From an uncultured Sphingomonadaceae bacterium (GTDB taxonomy: Bacteria; Pseudomonadota; Alphaproteobacteria; Sphingomonadales; Sphingomonadaceae), in the NCBI GenBank assembly GCA_947494305.1, contig CANLUL010000001.1:62001-126000 (forward strand): a DNA stretch of 64,000 nucleotides, given 5' to 3'. Position numbers and translations under genes: made by a program. The notes under the pieces are model-generated. The model saw nothing but the letters and a program-made list of their open reading frames with translations, was not told where the DNA came from and did not search any database. This document shows, piece by piece, positions 48,970 through 60,015 of this stretch. Numbering within the stretch: the first letter of the stretch is position 1; every line of letters begins with the position of its first letter.

Positions 48970-49770
48970 ATGCGCATTTTATTGACGTCCATTATCGCAA
49001 CATCCACTCTTGCTTTAGGGGCCTGCTCTGGAGAGGGGGCTGAAACGGCTTCTGCCTCCTCTGTTGCAACACCCACTGCAGAACCAGATTTTGCTTCAGC
49101 GGTAGGGTCGCCGGGTCGTGATGCAAAAGATATTGAACTCGACGGAAGTCGCCAGCCTGCTGGTGTGTTGTCTTTCATGGGATTGGAATATGGAGACAAA
49201 GTCGCCGATATTTTGGCAGGTGGTGGCTATTATTCTGAAATCATGGGCCGCGCCGTTGGATCGGAAGGCAGTGTTACTGCCTTTAACACTGGCACATTCG
49301 CCAAGACCGGTGATGCGTTAAAAAAATGGACAGAGTTAAAGGCACGACAATCCAATGTGACGAATGAATTCGTCTCATTCCCGGCTTTTTCTCCCGATGA
49401 AAATCAGTTTGATTTTGCGATGATGCATCTGGTGTTTCACGATCTGTACTGGGAAAATGCGAAGTTTGAATATGGGCGAATTGATCCCGATAAATTCCTG
49501 GCCAGTCTCCATACGGCAATGAAACCGGGTGGTATCGTTGCGATTGTGGATCATGTAGGGTCGGGAACGAATACAAGAGAGATTGTTGAGAAATTGCATC
49601 GGATAGACCCAGCTGTGGTTAAGGCTGATATGATCCGCGCTGGATTTGTCTTGGAGGCAGAAAGTAATATGTTCGCCAATCCCGAAGACGATGTGAACAA
49701 ACTGGTATTTGACCCATCAGTGCGTGGAAAGACCAATCGAATTGTGATGCGGTTTCGCAAACCTGGCTAA
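48970..49770 (+). CDS. Predicted lipoprotein with class I methyltransferase-like fold
   Basis: MRILLTSIIATSTLALGACSG lipobox; FMGLEYGDKVADILAGGGYYSEIMGRAVGSEGSVTAF SAM motif I region. Confidence 0.78.
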   Translation: MRILLTSIIATSTLALGACSGEGAETASASSVATPTAEPDFASAVGSPGRDAKDIELDGSRQPAGVLSFMGLEYGDKVADILAGGGYYSEIMGRAVGSEGSVTAFNTGTFAKTGDALKKWTELKARQSNVTNEFVSFPAFSPDENQFDFAMMHLVFHDLYWENAKFEYGRIDPDKFLASLHTAMKPGGIVAIVDHVGSGTNTREIVEKLHRIDPAVVKADMIRAGFVLEAESNMFANPEDDVNKLVFDPSVRGKTNRIVMRFRKPG

Positions 49771-49872
49771 CATGTTGGACAATCGGTCGTGTTTCAGTGC
49801 ACAATCTATAGAATGGATGGAAGCCTGAATCGCAATATCTCGTTTTTGTCGCGATGGTTTGAGCGAAGCAAT

Positions 49873-50046
49873 ATGCTGCGTGCACTCAAAGTCGCGACTC
49901 TGGTTGGAACCATCCTGATCCTCATCAATCAAGGGGACCAGATTTGGGCGGGGAATATGCCGCCATTCTGGAAGGTATTGTTGACTTATCTTGTACCCTA
50001 TCTGGTATCATCTTACGCGGGTGCACAGGCGACCGAAACCGAATGA
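49873..50046 (+). CDS. NrtS-like small membrane protein
   Basis: MLRALKVATLVGTILILINQGDQIW...WKVLLTYLVPYLVSSYAGAQA; start refined from 49789. Confidence 0.7.
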   Translation: MLRALKVATLVGTILILINQGDQIWAGNMPPFWKVLLTYLVPYLVSSYAGAQATETE

Positions 50047-50489
50047 TCAGTTAGCCGATTCGTAACGCATTCTAAACAATTGAAAAAGCGAACGTTTCTG
50101 AAAATGGCTTAGAAAGCACGCTTTCTGGGCCGACTTTCTGCATTTTCGAAAATTTGAAAATGTCACAAAATTATAATAATATTTCAATGCGATACGTAGA
50201 GTTACAATAGTTTACATGACTATTCATCTTCGGTTGAGCTAAAGGCTCGTACACAGAGTGCGTAGTTACAAAGACGGCATTCGAAGCGTTGTTCATAAGT
50301 TCGATGACGACATGATCGGAGGTTTATCAGGATTCCTCTGACCAGAAATGCTGAGCTTGGTGTGAAGCGATCACAGTTTGCCCGGCGGCGCCTTGAATCA
50401 GGGTCGCACGTCGTCGGAATAAGGCGGGAGGCAGATTCCAGTTCCTTATCGGGTCTGTCTCCTGATCCTTCCAACGAGGATCAAAGAGT

Positions 50490-50521
50490 TGAGTAGTAGA
50501 GTAGTAGAGTAGTTGCGTAGT
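50490..50521. repeat. Short tandem repeat, 8-bp unit GAGTAGT(A/T) x 4 (last unit degenerate)
   Basis: gagtagta gagtagta gagtagtt gcgtagtt. Confidence 0.85.
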
Positions 50522-50603
50522 TAAGTTTTTGGGACTCCGCCCGGCAATCCGCATTGCGGAGGCTTCTTGGGGGTTAAGAAGCTGCCGGAGCATTGGGGGA
50601 GTA

Positions 50604-50639
50604 GGGCTGACACACTAGTTGAGTATCGTGTGTCAGCCC
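50604..50639. repeat. Perfect 12-bp inverted repeat with 12-nt loop
   Basis: GGGCTGACACAC tagttgagtatc GTGTGTCAGCCC; no strong T tract on either side. Confidence 0.85.
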
Positions 50640-50675
50640 CACTTATTTCCAATCTAGAAAAAATGAAGCCCAACC

Positions 50676-51290
50676 TCAGCTCGCGTATTTTACTGAACAG
50701 CCATATGGCCGTGATGAAGCTACGCTGACCTTCTTCCCAGAATTCAACTCGTTCAACGCAGCGGCCACATGATTACGAGCACCGGCAATGTGGGCTTTGT
50801 TGGCAGTTGGTTTGTCATCAATACCGCCTTGGTACACCAGTTTCCCAGATTTGTTGATGATGTACATGTGCGGTGTGGTTTTCGCCGCATAGGCTTTGCC
50901 GACGACACCTTTCATATCGAGAAGATAGTGTGTCGGCTTTGAACCTTGATCCTTCAAAAGCGTTTTGACTTCCGGCCCGGTCATATGGCCTTGTTTGCCC
51001 TTTGCTCCGCTATTGATCGTCAACCAAATGGCGCCTCTTTTGCGCGCTGCCGCCTGTGTAGCTTGCATATTACCGCTTTCATAGTGCTTCTGCACAAATG
51101 GGCAGCCGGGATTATGCCATTCGAGCACAACATTCTTGCCGCGGAATTGGGACAGTTGCACCGTTTTGCCATTGGCATCGGTCAATTTAAAATCCTGTGC
51201 AATCGCACCATTTTTCTGTGCAGCACCCAAGGGTGATGCAAGAGCAATCGCGGTGATAGCAACGGTAGGTATCAGAGTCAGATTTCGCAT
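50676..51290 (-). CDS. Secreted redoxin/thioredoxin-like protein
   Basis: Signal MRNLTLIPTVAITAIALASPLGA; FKLTDANGKTVQLSQFRGKNVVLEWHNPGCPFVQKHYESGNM. Confidence 0.87.
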   Translation of the reverse strand: MRNLTLIPTVAITAIALASPLGAAQKNGAIAQDFKLTDANGKTVQLSQFRGKNVVLEWHNPGCPFVQKHYESGNMQATQAAARKRGAIWLTINSGAKGKQGHMTGPEVKTLLKDQGSKPTHYLLDMKGVVGKAYAAKTTPHMYIINKSGKLVYQGGIDDKPTANKAHIAGARNHVAAALNELNSGKKVSVASSRPYGCSVKYAS

Positions 51291-51303
51291 ATTTGTCTCC
51301 GGT

Positions 51304-53427
51304 TTAAAGCGTACTGGCAGTTTCAACGGGTGTGTTTACGAGGTCAGTCAACGTTCCAACGGTCAATATCTGCGGAAGAATGACTGGCTCCTGACCGGGC
51401 GCATAATACAAATAGAGCGGCACCCCGGCGCGGCCATGTTGTTCCAGAAATTTACTGATCACTGGATCGGGCCGGGTCCAGTCACCCATCAGCACCGCAA
51501 CATTACCTGCTTCAAAAGCATCCGCTGTCTCCTGACGCTGCACCGCTGCGGCTTCATTGGCTTTGCAGGTGATGCACCAGTCTGCGGTAAAATAAGCGAA
51601 TACGGGTTGGTTGGCCGCCCGCAATTCGGCGAGGCGAGTTTCGCTAAACGGCTCGCTGGGAAGGGTTTCAGTTGCGGCTGCAGCCTGCTGCCGAACAGTC
51701 ATTTGCTCGTCATTTGGCAGCGCGAAAATTCCGCCGACAACTGTGATCAAAATGGCACCGGTCGTCACCAGTCCTCTCGCCCCGCCTTTTAGCTGACCTA
51801 CTCCGTACCACCAGAGTAAGAGTGCAACAGCGAGCATGAATATTAAAGTGAGGCTAAGGGCATCTGAGCCAATCTGACGACCGAGTAACCAGATCAAGCC
51901 AATGGCAGTCAGGAACATCGGGATTGCCATGACTTTGCGGAAACTATCCAGCCACGCACCAGGTTTGGGAAGCCGCTTACGGATCGCGGGGACAAAGGCA
52001 ATGAGCAGGAAGGGCAGAGCAAGCCCAACGCCTAAGCCAGCAAAGATGAGTAGTGCGGCAATGGGAGGCAGTACGATGGCTGCCCCCAATGCCGCCGCCA
52101 TAAATGGCCCTGTGCAAGGTGTGGCTACAAAGGCAGCCAGCGCGCCTGTCCAAAATGAACCAGCAGGCCCTTCTTTCTCAGTTAGTTTGCTACCCATGCT
52201 GATGTTGGGAAGTTCAAACATACCGGCCAGATTGAAAGCAATGGCCGTCACCAGAGCTAGCAGCACAAATATGATCCTTGGATCCTGCAGCTGGAAAGCC
52301 CAGCCGACAGCAGCGCCGCTTGCTCTCAATCCCAATAGAATTGCTCCAAGCGCTGTAGCAATAACTACAACACCGGCTGTGTAGGCTAGAGCATCGCGGC
52401 GAACGATGGATTCATCACCGCCTGCTTTCGCAAGGCTGATTGCTTTGAGGCTGAGGATTGGGAATACACAGGGCATGAGGTTGAGCAGCAACCCGCCGAC
52501 AATGGCACCGCCTAGCGCAAGGAAAAGTAGAGACGTATTATTCTGGCCGCCGCCACCACCAAAATTTCCGCTGTTGCCGCCTCCAATCGGTATGCCAGCC
52601 ATAGTGACATCACCCTTCGCTGCATCCAGCGAAAATCCCATTTTGTCGCCGATTTTTAAGATGCCTGTAATTTTGTCCAAGCTATCACCGCGCGCTGCTG
52701 TTTCGATGATTAGGCGATCGCCATCACGATTGACTCTCTGTTCAGCGGCATAGTCAATAATCCCGTCTTCCTTGATGAAGAAATACGGATCATCGACATC
52801 GACATCGGCGGGGAGTGGAACAGACAGGCGGAAGACATCATTGCTGGAAGAGAAGGTGGCTTGGCTGCCCAATGGCTGCGGCATTGCATTGCGATAATCA
52901 TTGAACGCATTGTCAAGAGAAACTGCGGCGTCCGGACTAACAACTTGCAATGTGATCGACAGCTCATCCTGCTCGGGAACACAGATCTCGTCGGTACAGG
53001 CCAACCATTCCGATTTTACAGAAATTGGTGTACTTCCAAGCGGTGTGTTTTCCGATATCACCAGATTGACAAGAACCGCATAATCGCCCTTGTAAATATA
53101 GTTCATGATGCTGGAGATTAGTAACGTGTCCGGGACTGGGAATTGCGCTTTTCCAGCGGTTACACCGGCGGGCAGGTCCCACTCGAAACTCATGCCAATA
53201 CCCGCATCACCTGGGTTTTCCCAATATCCATGCCATGCGGGTTTGGGCTCCATGACAAATGCCAGTGTTACACTTTGTCCGGCCTGAACTTGCTGCGATT
53301 CCGCAATCAATCTTGCTGGGACATTGAGTTCGGTTGAGCCGAGTTTGTTTTGAGCCTGAACCGGAAGCGCGAAGGCGATGAACAGAAAAGCAAGCAGGAT
53401 GCTCAATATGGGGGAATCAAATTTCAT
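51304..53427 (-). CDS. Protein-disulfide reductase DsbD-like (ScsB/DsbD family)
   Basis: N-terminal periplasmic domain, MPCVFPILSLK TM core, C-terminal thioredoxin domain FTADWCITCKANE. Confidence 0.9.
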   Translation of the reverse strand: MKFDSPILSILLAFLFIAFALPVQAQNKLGSTELNVPARLIAESQQVQAGQSVTLAFVMEPKPAWHGYWENPGDAGIGMSFEWDLPAGVTAGKAQFPVPDTLLISSIMNYIYKGDYAVLVNLVISENTPLGSTPISVKSEWLACTDEICVPEQDELSITLQVVSPDAAVSLDNAFNDYRNAMPQPLGSQATFSSSNDVFRLSVPLPADVDVDDPYFFIKEDGIIDYAAEQRVNRDGDRLIIETAARGDSLDKITGILKIGDKMGFSLDAAKGDVTMAGIPIGGGNSGNFGGGGGQNNTSLLFLALGGAIVGGLLLNLMPCVFPILSLKAISLAKAGGDESIVRRDALAYTAGVVVIATALGAILLGLRASGAAVGWAFQLQDPRIIFVLLALVTAIAFNLAGMFELPNISMGSKLTEKEGPAGSFWTGALAAFVATPCTGPFMAAALGAAIVLPPIAALLIFAGLGVGLALPFLLIAFVPAIRKRLPKPGAWLDSFRKVMAIPMFLTAIGLIWLLGRQIGSDALSLTLIFMLAVALLLWWYGVGQLKGGARGLVTTGAILITVVGGIFALPNDEQMTVRQQAAAATETLPSEPFSETRLAELRAANQPVFAYFTADWCITCKANEAAAVQRQETADAFEAGNVAVLMGDWTRPDPVISKFLEQHGRAGVPLYLYYAPGQEPVILPQILTVGTLTDLVNTPVETASTL

Positions 53428-53508
53428 AAATCTCACTTTTATCTCTGTGCCTATTTAGGCTATCAGCACCGCAGTTGCCAGTCCGGCTTTGTTTCTAGGG
53501 GATTATTC

Positions 53509-55182
53509 GTGCGCTCACTCAAATTTGTTACAGCCTTTGCCAGTATTATAGCAATGTCCAGCGCGGCCAATGCGGAAAATCACAGGGATGAAAAAGTTCA
53601 AGCACCAAAACTAGTTGTTGCCATTGCCGTTGACCAGCTTTCCAGCGATTTGTTCACCGAGTATCGCAGCACATTTACCGGCGGGCTAAAACGTCTTTCC
53701 GACGGCGCGGTTTTTCCCGCAGGTTATCAGTCCCATGCTGCCACAGAAACCTGCCCCGGCCATAGTACGATCATGACTGGTGCGCATCCCGGACGGGCCG
53801 GAATCATTGCTAACAACTGGATTGACCTAGGCATCGATCGGGAGGACAAGACCGTATATTGCGCCGAAGACGAGCGTGTTGAAGGCACAAGTTTTGGAGA
53901 TATTACAAAAGCAACGCAGGCGACCTATGTACCTTCCGCCTGGCATTTGTTGGTGCCGACGCTCGGAGAACGGTTGAAAGAAACCTCGCCAAAATCGCGC
54001 AATGTTGCCGTGTCGGGGAAAGATCGGGCGGGCCTGATGATGGGCGGCAATATAGTTGACGCTATATACTGGTTTTCCGGCGATAAGTTTGTCACGGCCG
54101 CCGGTAAAGATACGCTCCCATCCATTACTGCCCTGAACGCAAAACTGACGCCCACTGTTAATCAGGCGCGCGCTCCTTTTGCCGTGCCCGAACATTGTAA
54201 GGCGCGCATGGCAAAGATTGAACATGGTGAAGGAAAATCCGTTGGAGAATATACCTTTGCAAGACCACAGGGGGCCGGACGCATTTTTCGCCTGTCGCCA
54301 GACCATGACACAGCAATCGTTTCCGCCGCCAAGGCGGTAGCCAGTGAAATGAAGCTGGGGCAGGGAGAGGCGACTGATGTTCTGTCGCTGGGATTGTCTG
54401 CCACAGATTATGTTGGCCATGCCTTTGGTACCGCCGGCGTAGAAATGTGTATCCAGATGGCTGAGCTGGATCGTAATCTAGGTGATTTTTTCGAGTTTCT
54501 AGACAGCAAGAATATTGATTATGTCGCAATGCTGACTGCGGATCACGGTGGCCTGGATCTCCCGGAAAGAGCGACGCTGCAGGCGATGCCCGATGCTGAA
54601 CGTCTGGATTTCAAGCTTAGTGCAAAGGTTATTGGTGAAGCGGTGAAACAGGAACTCGGCCTCGAAACCGACAAACCGTTGCTCTATGCCGATAGCCCAT
54701 TTGGGGACTACTATATCAGCCGCGACCTAGATTTGGAGACTAGCGGAAAAGTAAAACTTGCCGCCATGGCCGCCATTTCTGGTCATTCGCAGGTAGAGAC
54801 AGTGCTGGACGGGAAAGAAATAGCCAAAATGCCAATGCCTTCTGGAACGCCCGAAGAATGGTCCTTGGCTGATCGAGTTCGTGCCTCTTTTCACGCCGAC
54901 CGCTCCGGCGACTTTATTGTACTGCTCAAGAAAGGTGTCACACCAATCCCTAGTACCGCGCGCGGCTATGTCGCAACCCACGGCAGTCCATGGGATTATG
55001 ACCGCCGGGTACCAATCCTGTTCTGGCGTGCCGGGATGACCGGATTTGAACAACCGCTCTCGGTCAAGACTGTGGATATCGCTCCGACGCTCGGTTCGCT
55101 GATCGGTGTTGATATGTCAGGTGATGACATTGACGGCCGCTGCCTGGATCTGGATGCTGGTGCAGGATCAACCTGCAACTAG
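53509..55182 (+). CDS. Alkaline phosphatase/nucleotide pyrophosphatase family protein, secreted (GTG start)
   Basis: KLVVAIAVDQLSSDLF, ATETCPGHSTIMTGAHPGRAGIIANNW, MLTADHGGLDLPER; start refined from 53350. Confidence 0.87.
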   Translation: MRSLKFVTAFASIIAMSSAANAENHRDEKVQAPKLVVAIAVDQLSSDLFTEYRSTFTGGLKRLSDGAVFPAGYQSHAATETCPGHSTIMTGAHPGRAGIIANNWIDLGIDREDKTVYCAEDERVEGTSFGDITKATQATYVPSAWHLLVPTLGERLKETSPKSRNVAVSGKDRAGLMMGGNIVDAIYWFSGDKFVTAAGKDTLPSITALNAKLTPTVNQARAPFAVPEHCKARMAKIEHGEGKSVGEYTFARPQGAGRIFRLSPDHDTAIVSAAKAVASEMKLGQGEATDVLSLGLSATDYVGHAFGTAGVEMCIQMAELDRNLGDFFEFLDSKNIDYVAMLTADHGGLDLPERATLQAMPDAERLDFKLSAKVIGEAVKQELGLETDKPLLYADSPFGDYYISRDLDLETSGKVKLAAMAAISGHSQVETVLDGKEIAKMPMPSGTPEEWSLADRVRASFHADRSGDFIVLLKKGVTPIPSTARGYVATHGSPWDYDRRVPILFWRAGMTGFEQPLSVKTVDIAPTLGSLIGVDMSGDDIDGRCLDLDAGAGSTCN

Positions 55183-55185
55183 CTG

Positions 55186-56133
55186 TTACCGCCGCTCGTA
55201 GCGGGTCAGTCCACGTCCCAGACTGTTGTTCGCAATCCGTAATGTTTCATTGCTCCAATCCGCTACAAAATAGGTGTTGCGGTCGACACCGCGTCCCAAT
55301 GATGCCTTGTTGGAGTGAATATTGAGACCGGCAGATGTGTATTTCCGTCCTTCAGCTGCAACTGCAATGAAGGCGCTGTAATTTTCCTTGTCCTTGCCCT
55401 GCACGAACACATTGCCGCTAATTACGCCGGTTGCACCAGCGGGCAGGTCGATCATGTAATTGGTTGCTCGGCCCTGCGTGTCATCAAAACTATTTCCAGT
55501 CGCCACAAACTCAGGCGCGCGGCTTTTCACATAGTGACCGCCGTTACCCTTTTCAAAACGCGAGTTTGTGACCCGTAAAAAACCATATTCACCAATGTAA
55601 ATACTGTGCGCACAGGATAGTCCGCGATCACATCGGCCCAGGCGTTGAAAAGTGGATCGGTCAATTGTGATGCGACCACTGGGGTCATTGGCGGTCAACA
55701 AGCCCTGCTCTGCATTTCGAAACATCGCGTTATTGATGCTTAGATTGCCTTTTTCCAAACGGATGCCCGCGCCGTTGCCATCGGGAACACGCTGGTTTTG
55801 AAAGATGATACCATCAATGGTCGCGCCAAAGCCGCGAAGCACCAAAGTTGCTTTTCCTTCACAAACACCGCCGTCAAATATCGCCCGTCCGGGGACAGCT
55901 GATTTATAGGTAATGTTGCCCTTGGTCTGAACTGCGCAGTCACCATAGGAACCGGGCGCGATAATGATCGTGGCGCTGTTATCACCAATTTTTTCTACGG
56001 CCTGAGACAAGCGATAAAAACCCTCGCCGCTTTCGGCAATAGTGAAGGGTGCGCCGTTCTGTTGTGCGGTTGCTGGAATTGTCAGTGATGCGGCTAATGA
56101 CGCTGCGACAAGAAATTTGGCCGGGGTTTTCAC
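55186..56133 (-). CDS. Secreted right-handed parallel beta-helix protein
   Basis: Signal peptide; repeated coil pattern GIRLEKGNLSINNAMFRNAEQGLL, GRITIDRSTFQRLG, YIGEYGFLRVTNSRFEKGNGGHYVKSRAP. Confidence 0.78.
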   Translation of the reverse strand: MKTPAKFLVAASLAASLTIPATAQQNGAPFTIAESGEGFYRLSQAVEKIGDNSATIIIAPGSYGDCAVQTKGNITYKSAVPGRAIFDGGVCEGKATLVLRGFGATIDGIIFQNQRVPDGNGAGIRLEKGNLSINNAMFRNAEQGLLTANDPSGRITIDRSTFQRLGRCDRGLSCAHSIYIGEYGFLRVTNSRFEKGNGGHYVKSRAPEFVATGNSFDDTQGRATNYMIDLPAGATGVISGNVFVQGKDKENYSAFIAVAAEGRKYTSAGLNIHSNKASLGRGVDRNTYFVADWSNETLRIANNSLGRGLTRYERR

Positions 56134-56266
56134 TCTAAACGCTCCTGAAAAGGCTATTATTCATTGCTTCCATAGATTCAGGACGAATCCATGACAATTC
56201 GCAATCTATAGCTGTCCCAGATGAATCCATCGTGAGCAGCAGAGGTTAACTGGTTAAAATACGAGC

Positions 56267-58882
56267 TTATTCGTTCAAATTAGGACGCAACCACTGACGC
56301 GCTTTATCCAAAGGTACATCGCGTCTCTCTGCGTATTCAGTCACTTGATCCTCACCGATACGCGCCACGCCGAAATAATCGGCTTGCGGATGGGCGAAAT
56401 AAAAGCCGGAAACTGCTGCCGTTGGGGTCATCGCAAAACTACTCGTCAGTTCGATACCGGTATTCTCGGTCGCATCGAGCATATCAAACAGGATCGGTTT
56501 CAGGCTGTGATCGGGACAGGCCGGATAGCCGGGAGCAGGGCGGATCCCCTGATATTTTTCCTGGATTAGCGCCTTGTTACCGAGATTTTCATCGGGAGCA
56601 TAACCCCATAGATCCTTACGGACATGCTCATGCATGCGCTCTGCAAAGGCTTCGGCAAAACGGTCTGCCAGAGCTTTGAGCAAAATGCTGTTATAGTCAT
56701 CTTTGTCTGCTTCAAACTTCTGGACATGTTCATCAATACCGTGCCCGGCGGTAACGGCAAATCCGCCCATCCAATCGTCAGAGGTATCGATGAAATCTGC
56801 CAGACAGTTATTGGGCTTTCCGGCGCGTTTGATAACCTGTTGCCGCAACATGGGTATGGTAATTTCGTCGTTCTCAGGAGAGATAAGAATATCATCGCCG
56901 TCGCGTCGTGCGCGCCACAAACCAACAACGCCTTTGGCGGTCAACCATTTTTCATCGATAATTTTGTCGAGCATCGCTTGCGCATCGCGGAACAAGTCGC
57001 TGGCGCTTTCACCAACGATCTTATCCTCCAGGATTGACGGATAGGTGCCGACCAATTCCCAGGCGCGGAAAAATGGTGTCCAATCAATATATTCCCTCAG
57101 TTCGGCCAAGTCCCAGTCTTCATACACATGCAAACCGGGTTTCGCAGGGGCAGGTGCTTTGAGCGCCATATCAATATCAGCGCTGTTTGCTCGTGCTTCT
57201 TTTATCGTCGCCAGTTTCTTGGCTGTTTTGCCAGCGCGCGCAATACGGACTTGGTCATATTTTTCACGGGTTTCGGAGACAAATTTGTCAGCCAAGGTAT
57301 CGCTTACGAGGGTTGATGCGACACCAACCGCGCGGCTGGCATCCAACACATGAACGGTTGGCCCTGAATAGGCCGTTTCGATCCGCAAGGCGGTATGGGT
57401 TTCACTGGTTGTCGCCCCGCCGATTAGAAGCGGCATTGCCATTTTTGCGCGCTCCATCTCTTCAGCAACAGTCACCATTTCGTCCAGAGATGGAGTTATC
57501 AATCCCGACAAGCCAATCATGTCGGCGTCATTCTCATTCGCTGCCTGCAATATGTCAGTCCAAGGAACCATTACGCCCAGGTCAACAACTTCAAAGCCAT
57601 TGCATTGCAAGACAACGCCAACGATATTCTTGCCGATATCATGCACATCGCCCTTTACAGTCGCCATGATGATCCTGCCCTTACCTTTGGCATTTTCGTC
57701 TTTTTCTGCTTCAATATAGGGGAAAAGATGTGCCACCGCTTTCTTCATCACACGGGCCGATTTTACCACCTGAGGTAGAAACATTTTTCCGGAACCGAAT
57801 AGGTCTCCGACCACATTCATACCGTCCATCAACGGCCCTTCGATCACTTCAATCGGACGTCCACCCGCTTCTTTGACTGCAACCCGCATTTCCTCCGTAT
57901 CTTCGACGATATGGGCATCAATGCCTTTGACCAGTGCGTGCTCAAGGCGTTTGTTCACGGCATATCCGCGCCATTCCGCAGCGGCTTTCTCCGCCACCGC
58001 ATCGGTACCGCGAAACTTTTCTGCAAGCGCAATCAAATTGTCGGTCGCATCATCATGCCGGTCGAAAATGACATCTTCGCAGGCATCACGCAAAACGGGG
58101 TCGATATCGTCATAGATGTCCAGCTGTCCGGCATTGACGATGGCCATGTCCAGTCCCGCTGGAATTGCGTGATATAAAAAGACACTGTGCATTGCGCGCC
58201 GAACCGGCTCGTTGCCGCGAAAACTGAAGGACAAGTTCGATAGTCCGCCAGAAAAATGAACATGCGGGCAGGCTACCTTAATTTCCCCAACCGCTTCAAT
58301 GAAATCCAGCCCGTAGCGCCGATGCTCATCTATGCCTGTGGCTACCGCAAACACATTGGGATCAAAGATAATATCTTCGGGTGGAAACCCTATTCCCACA
58401 AGCAGCTTGTAAGCACGCTTACAGATCTCGACTTTGCGTTCCTTGGTATCTGCCTGACCCGTTTCATCAAACGCCATTACCACTACCGCCGCGCCATAAG
58501 CCATACATTTGCGGGCGTGATTGAGAAACTCGTCCTCGCCTTCCTTCATAGAGATGGAATTCACAATGGGTTTGCCGGAGACGCATTTCAAACCTTCTTC
58601 GATCACAGACCATTTTGAGCTGTCGATCATCACTGGTACGCGCGCAATATCCGGTTCTGCAGCGATCAACTTTAGGAAGGTTGTCATCGCGTGCACGGCA
58701 TCAAGCAAGCCTTCGTCCATATTGACGTCAATGACTTGCGCACCATTTTCTACCTGTTGACGAGCGACTTCGACGGCGGCTTCATAGTCGTCGTTTAGAA
58801 TGAGTTTTTTAAATCGCGCAGATCCAGTCACATTGGTGCGTTCACCAATATTCACGAAATTTGTTGAAGAGGCAGAAGTCAT
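56267..58882 (-). CDS. metH: Methionine synthase, pterin-binding/B12-binding/activation modules
   Basis: [61 protein letters not shown]; activation domain [14 protein letters not shown]. Confidence 0.96.
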   Translation of the reverse strand: MTSASSTNFVNIGERTNVTGSARFKKLILNDDYEAAVEVARQQVENGAQVIDVNMDEGLLDAVHAMTTFLKLIAAEPDIARVPVMIDSSKWSVIEEGLKCVSGKPIVNSISMKEGEDEFLNHARKCMAYGAAVVVMAFDETGQADTKERKVEICKRAYKLLVGIGFPPEDIIFDPNVFAVATGIDEHRRYGLDFIEAVGEIKVACPHVHFSGGLSNLSFSFRGNEPVRRAMHSVFLYHAIPAGLDMAIVNAGQLDIYDDIDPVLRDACEDVIFDRHDDATDNLIALAEKFRGTDAVAEKAAAEWRGYAVNKRLEHALVKGIDAHIVEDTEEMRVAVKEAGGRPIEVIEGPLMDGMNVVGDLFGSGKMFLPQVVKSARVMKKAVAHLFPYIEAEKDENAKGKGRIIMATVKGDVHDIGKNIVGVVLQCNGFEVVDLGVMVPWTDILQAANENDADMIGLSGLITPSLDEMVTVAEEMERAKMAMPLLIGGATTSETHTALRIETAYSGPTVHVLDASRAVGVASTLVSDTLADKFVSETREKYDQVRIARAGKTAKKLATIKEARANSADIDMALKAPAPAKPGLHVYEDWDLAELREYIDWTPFFRAWELVGTYPSILEDKIVGESASDLFRDAQAMLDKIIDEKWLTAKGVVGLWRARRDGDDILISPENDEITIPMLRQQVIKRAGKPNNCLADFIDTSDDWMGGFAVTAGHGIDEHVQKFEADKDDYNSILLKALADRFAEAFAERMHEHVRKDLWGYAPDENLGNKALIQEKYQGIRPAPGYPACPDHSLKPILFDMLDATENTGIELTSSFAMTPTAAVSGFYFAHPQADYFGVARIGEDQVTEYAERRDVPLDKARQWLRPNLNE

Positions 58883-58965
58883 TTGTTGTCCTGGTCACCC
58901 TGTGTTTGCATCAAGGCTTGGTTGAGAAAATTTGGAGATACTAAACCGCATTTAAGCGGCACAAG

Positions 58966-60015
58966 CTAAGCTGCCATCGTGAAAGGTTCCAACCCGGACA
59001 ATCTTGTTTGTACGGGTGGTACTGCAGATATGCGAGGCTCTTTGCCTTCTACGGCCGCAGCAATGGCGGCAATATGTTCCGGCGTTGTACCGCAACAGCC
59101 ACCCACAATATTTACCAAACTGTCATCCAGCCATTCGCCGATCAACTCTGCCGTTTCTTCCGGCATTTCATCATATTCACCCAAGTCGTTGGGCAAGCCG
59201 GCATTGGGATAGGCCATGATTAATGTATCCGCCTGCTTTGCAAGCATGGACAGGTGCGGACGCAATTGATCTGCACCAAAGGAACAGTTTAGGCCGATTG
59301 TGATCGGTTTTAGATGGCGAACGGCGTGCCAGAATGCTTCGACGGTGTGACCCGATAAATTGCGACCCGAAAGGTCAGTTAGCGTCATCGAGATCATTAA
59401 CGGTACATCCCGGTCACAGGCATCCGCCGCCTCTTGCGCCGCCATACCAGCGCATTTTGCATTGAGTGTGTCGAAAATTGTCTCGATGAGTAAGAAGTCT
59501 ACACCGCCCTCAATAAGCGCATCGCATTGTTCGCGGTACACAGATTTCAGATAGTCAAAATCAATTTCGCGAAAGCCAGGATCGTTGACATCTGGAGACA
59601 AGGATAAAGTCTTGTTCGTGGGGCCGATAGAGCCCGCAACAAATCTTTTCTTGCCATCTTTGGCCTCTGCCTTGTCGCATGCGGTGCGGGCAAGTCTGGC
59701 AGATTCGATGTTCAAATCCTTTACCAGATGTTGGCAACCATAATCAGCCATACTAATTTCGGTGGAGCTAAAGGTGTTGGTTTCGACTATGTCTGCACCG
59801 GCTTCAAGATAGGCTGTGTGAATGCCCTCGATAATGTCAGGGCGCGTCAAGCTGAGCAGATCATTATTTCCCTTTTGATCGTCTGTCAGTTCAAGATTGC
59901 CTCGATAATCACGCTCTCCAAGGCCGTGATTTTGAATGGCGGTACCGTAGCCACCATCGAATACCAAAATCCGATCGGCCGCCAGTTTTCTTAATTGTTC
60001 TCCGGGATTACTCAT
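58966..60015 (-). CDS. metH: Homocysteine S-methyltransferase module (separate MetH N-terminal part)
   Basis: [66 protein letters not shown]; start refined (ATGA overlap with metF). Confidence 0.92.
   Translation of the reverse strand: MSNPGEQLRKLAADRILVFDGGYGTAIQNHGLGERDYRGNLELTDDQKGNNDLLSLTRPDIIEGIHTAYLEAGADIVETNTFSSTEISMADYGCQHLVKDLNIESARLARTACDKAEAKDGKKRFVAGSIGPTNKTLSLSPDVNDPGFREIDFDYLKSVYREQCDALIEGGVDFLLIETIFDTLNAKCAGMAAQEAADACDRDVPLMISMTLTDLSGRNLSGHTVEAFWHAVRHLKPITIGLNCSFGADQLRPHLSMLAKQADTLIMAYPNAGLPNDLGEYDEMPEETAELIGEWLDDSLVNIVGGCCGTTPEHIAAIAAAVEGKEPRISAVPPVQTRLSGLEPFTMAA

Noticed and set aside
50220-50593. - strand ORFs of 84 and 88 aa in the repeat-bearing island
   Set aside because: No RBS, low-complexity residues derive from the GAGTAGTA repeat, and no recognisable family. 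Kept only as part of the intergenic-island observation.
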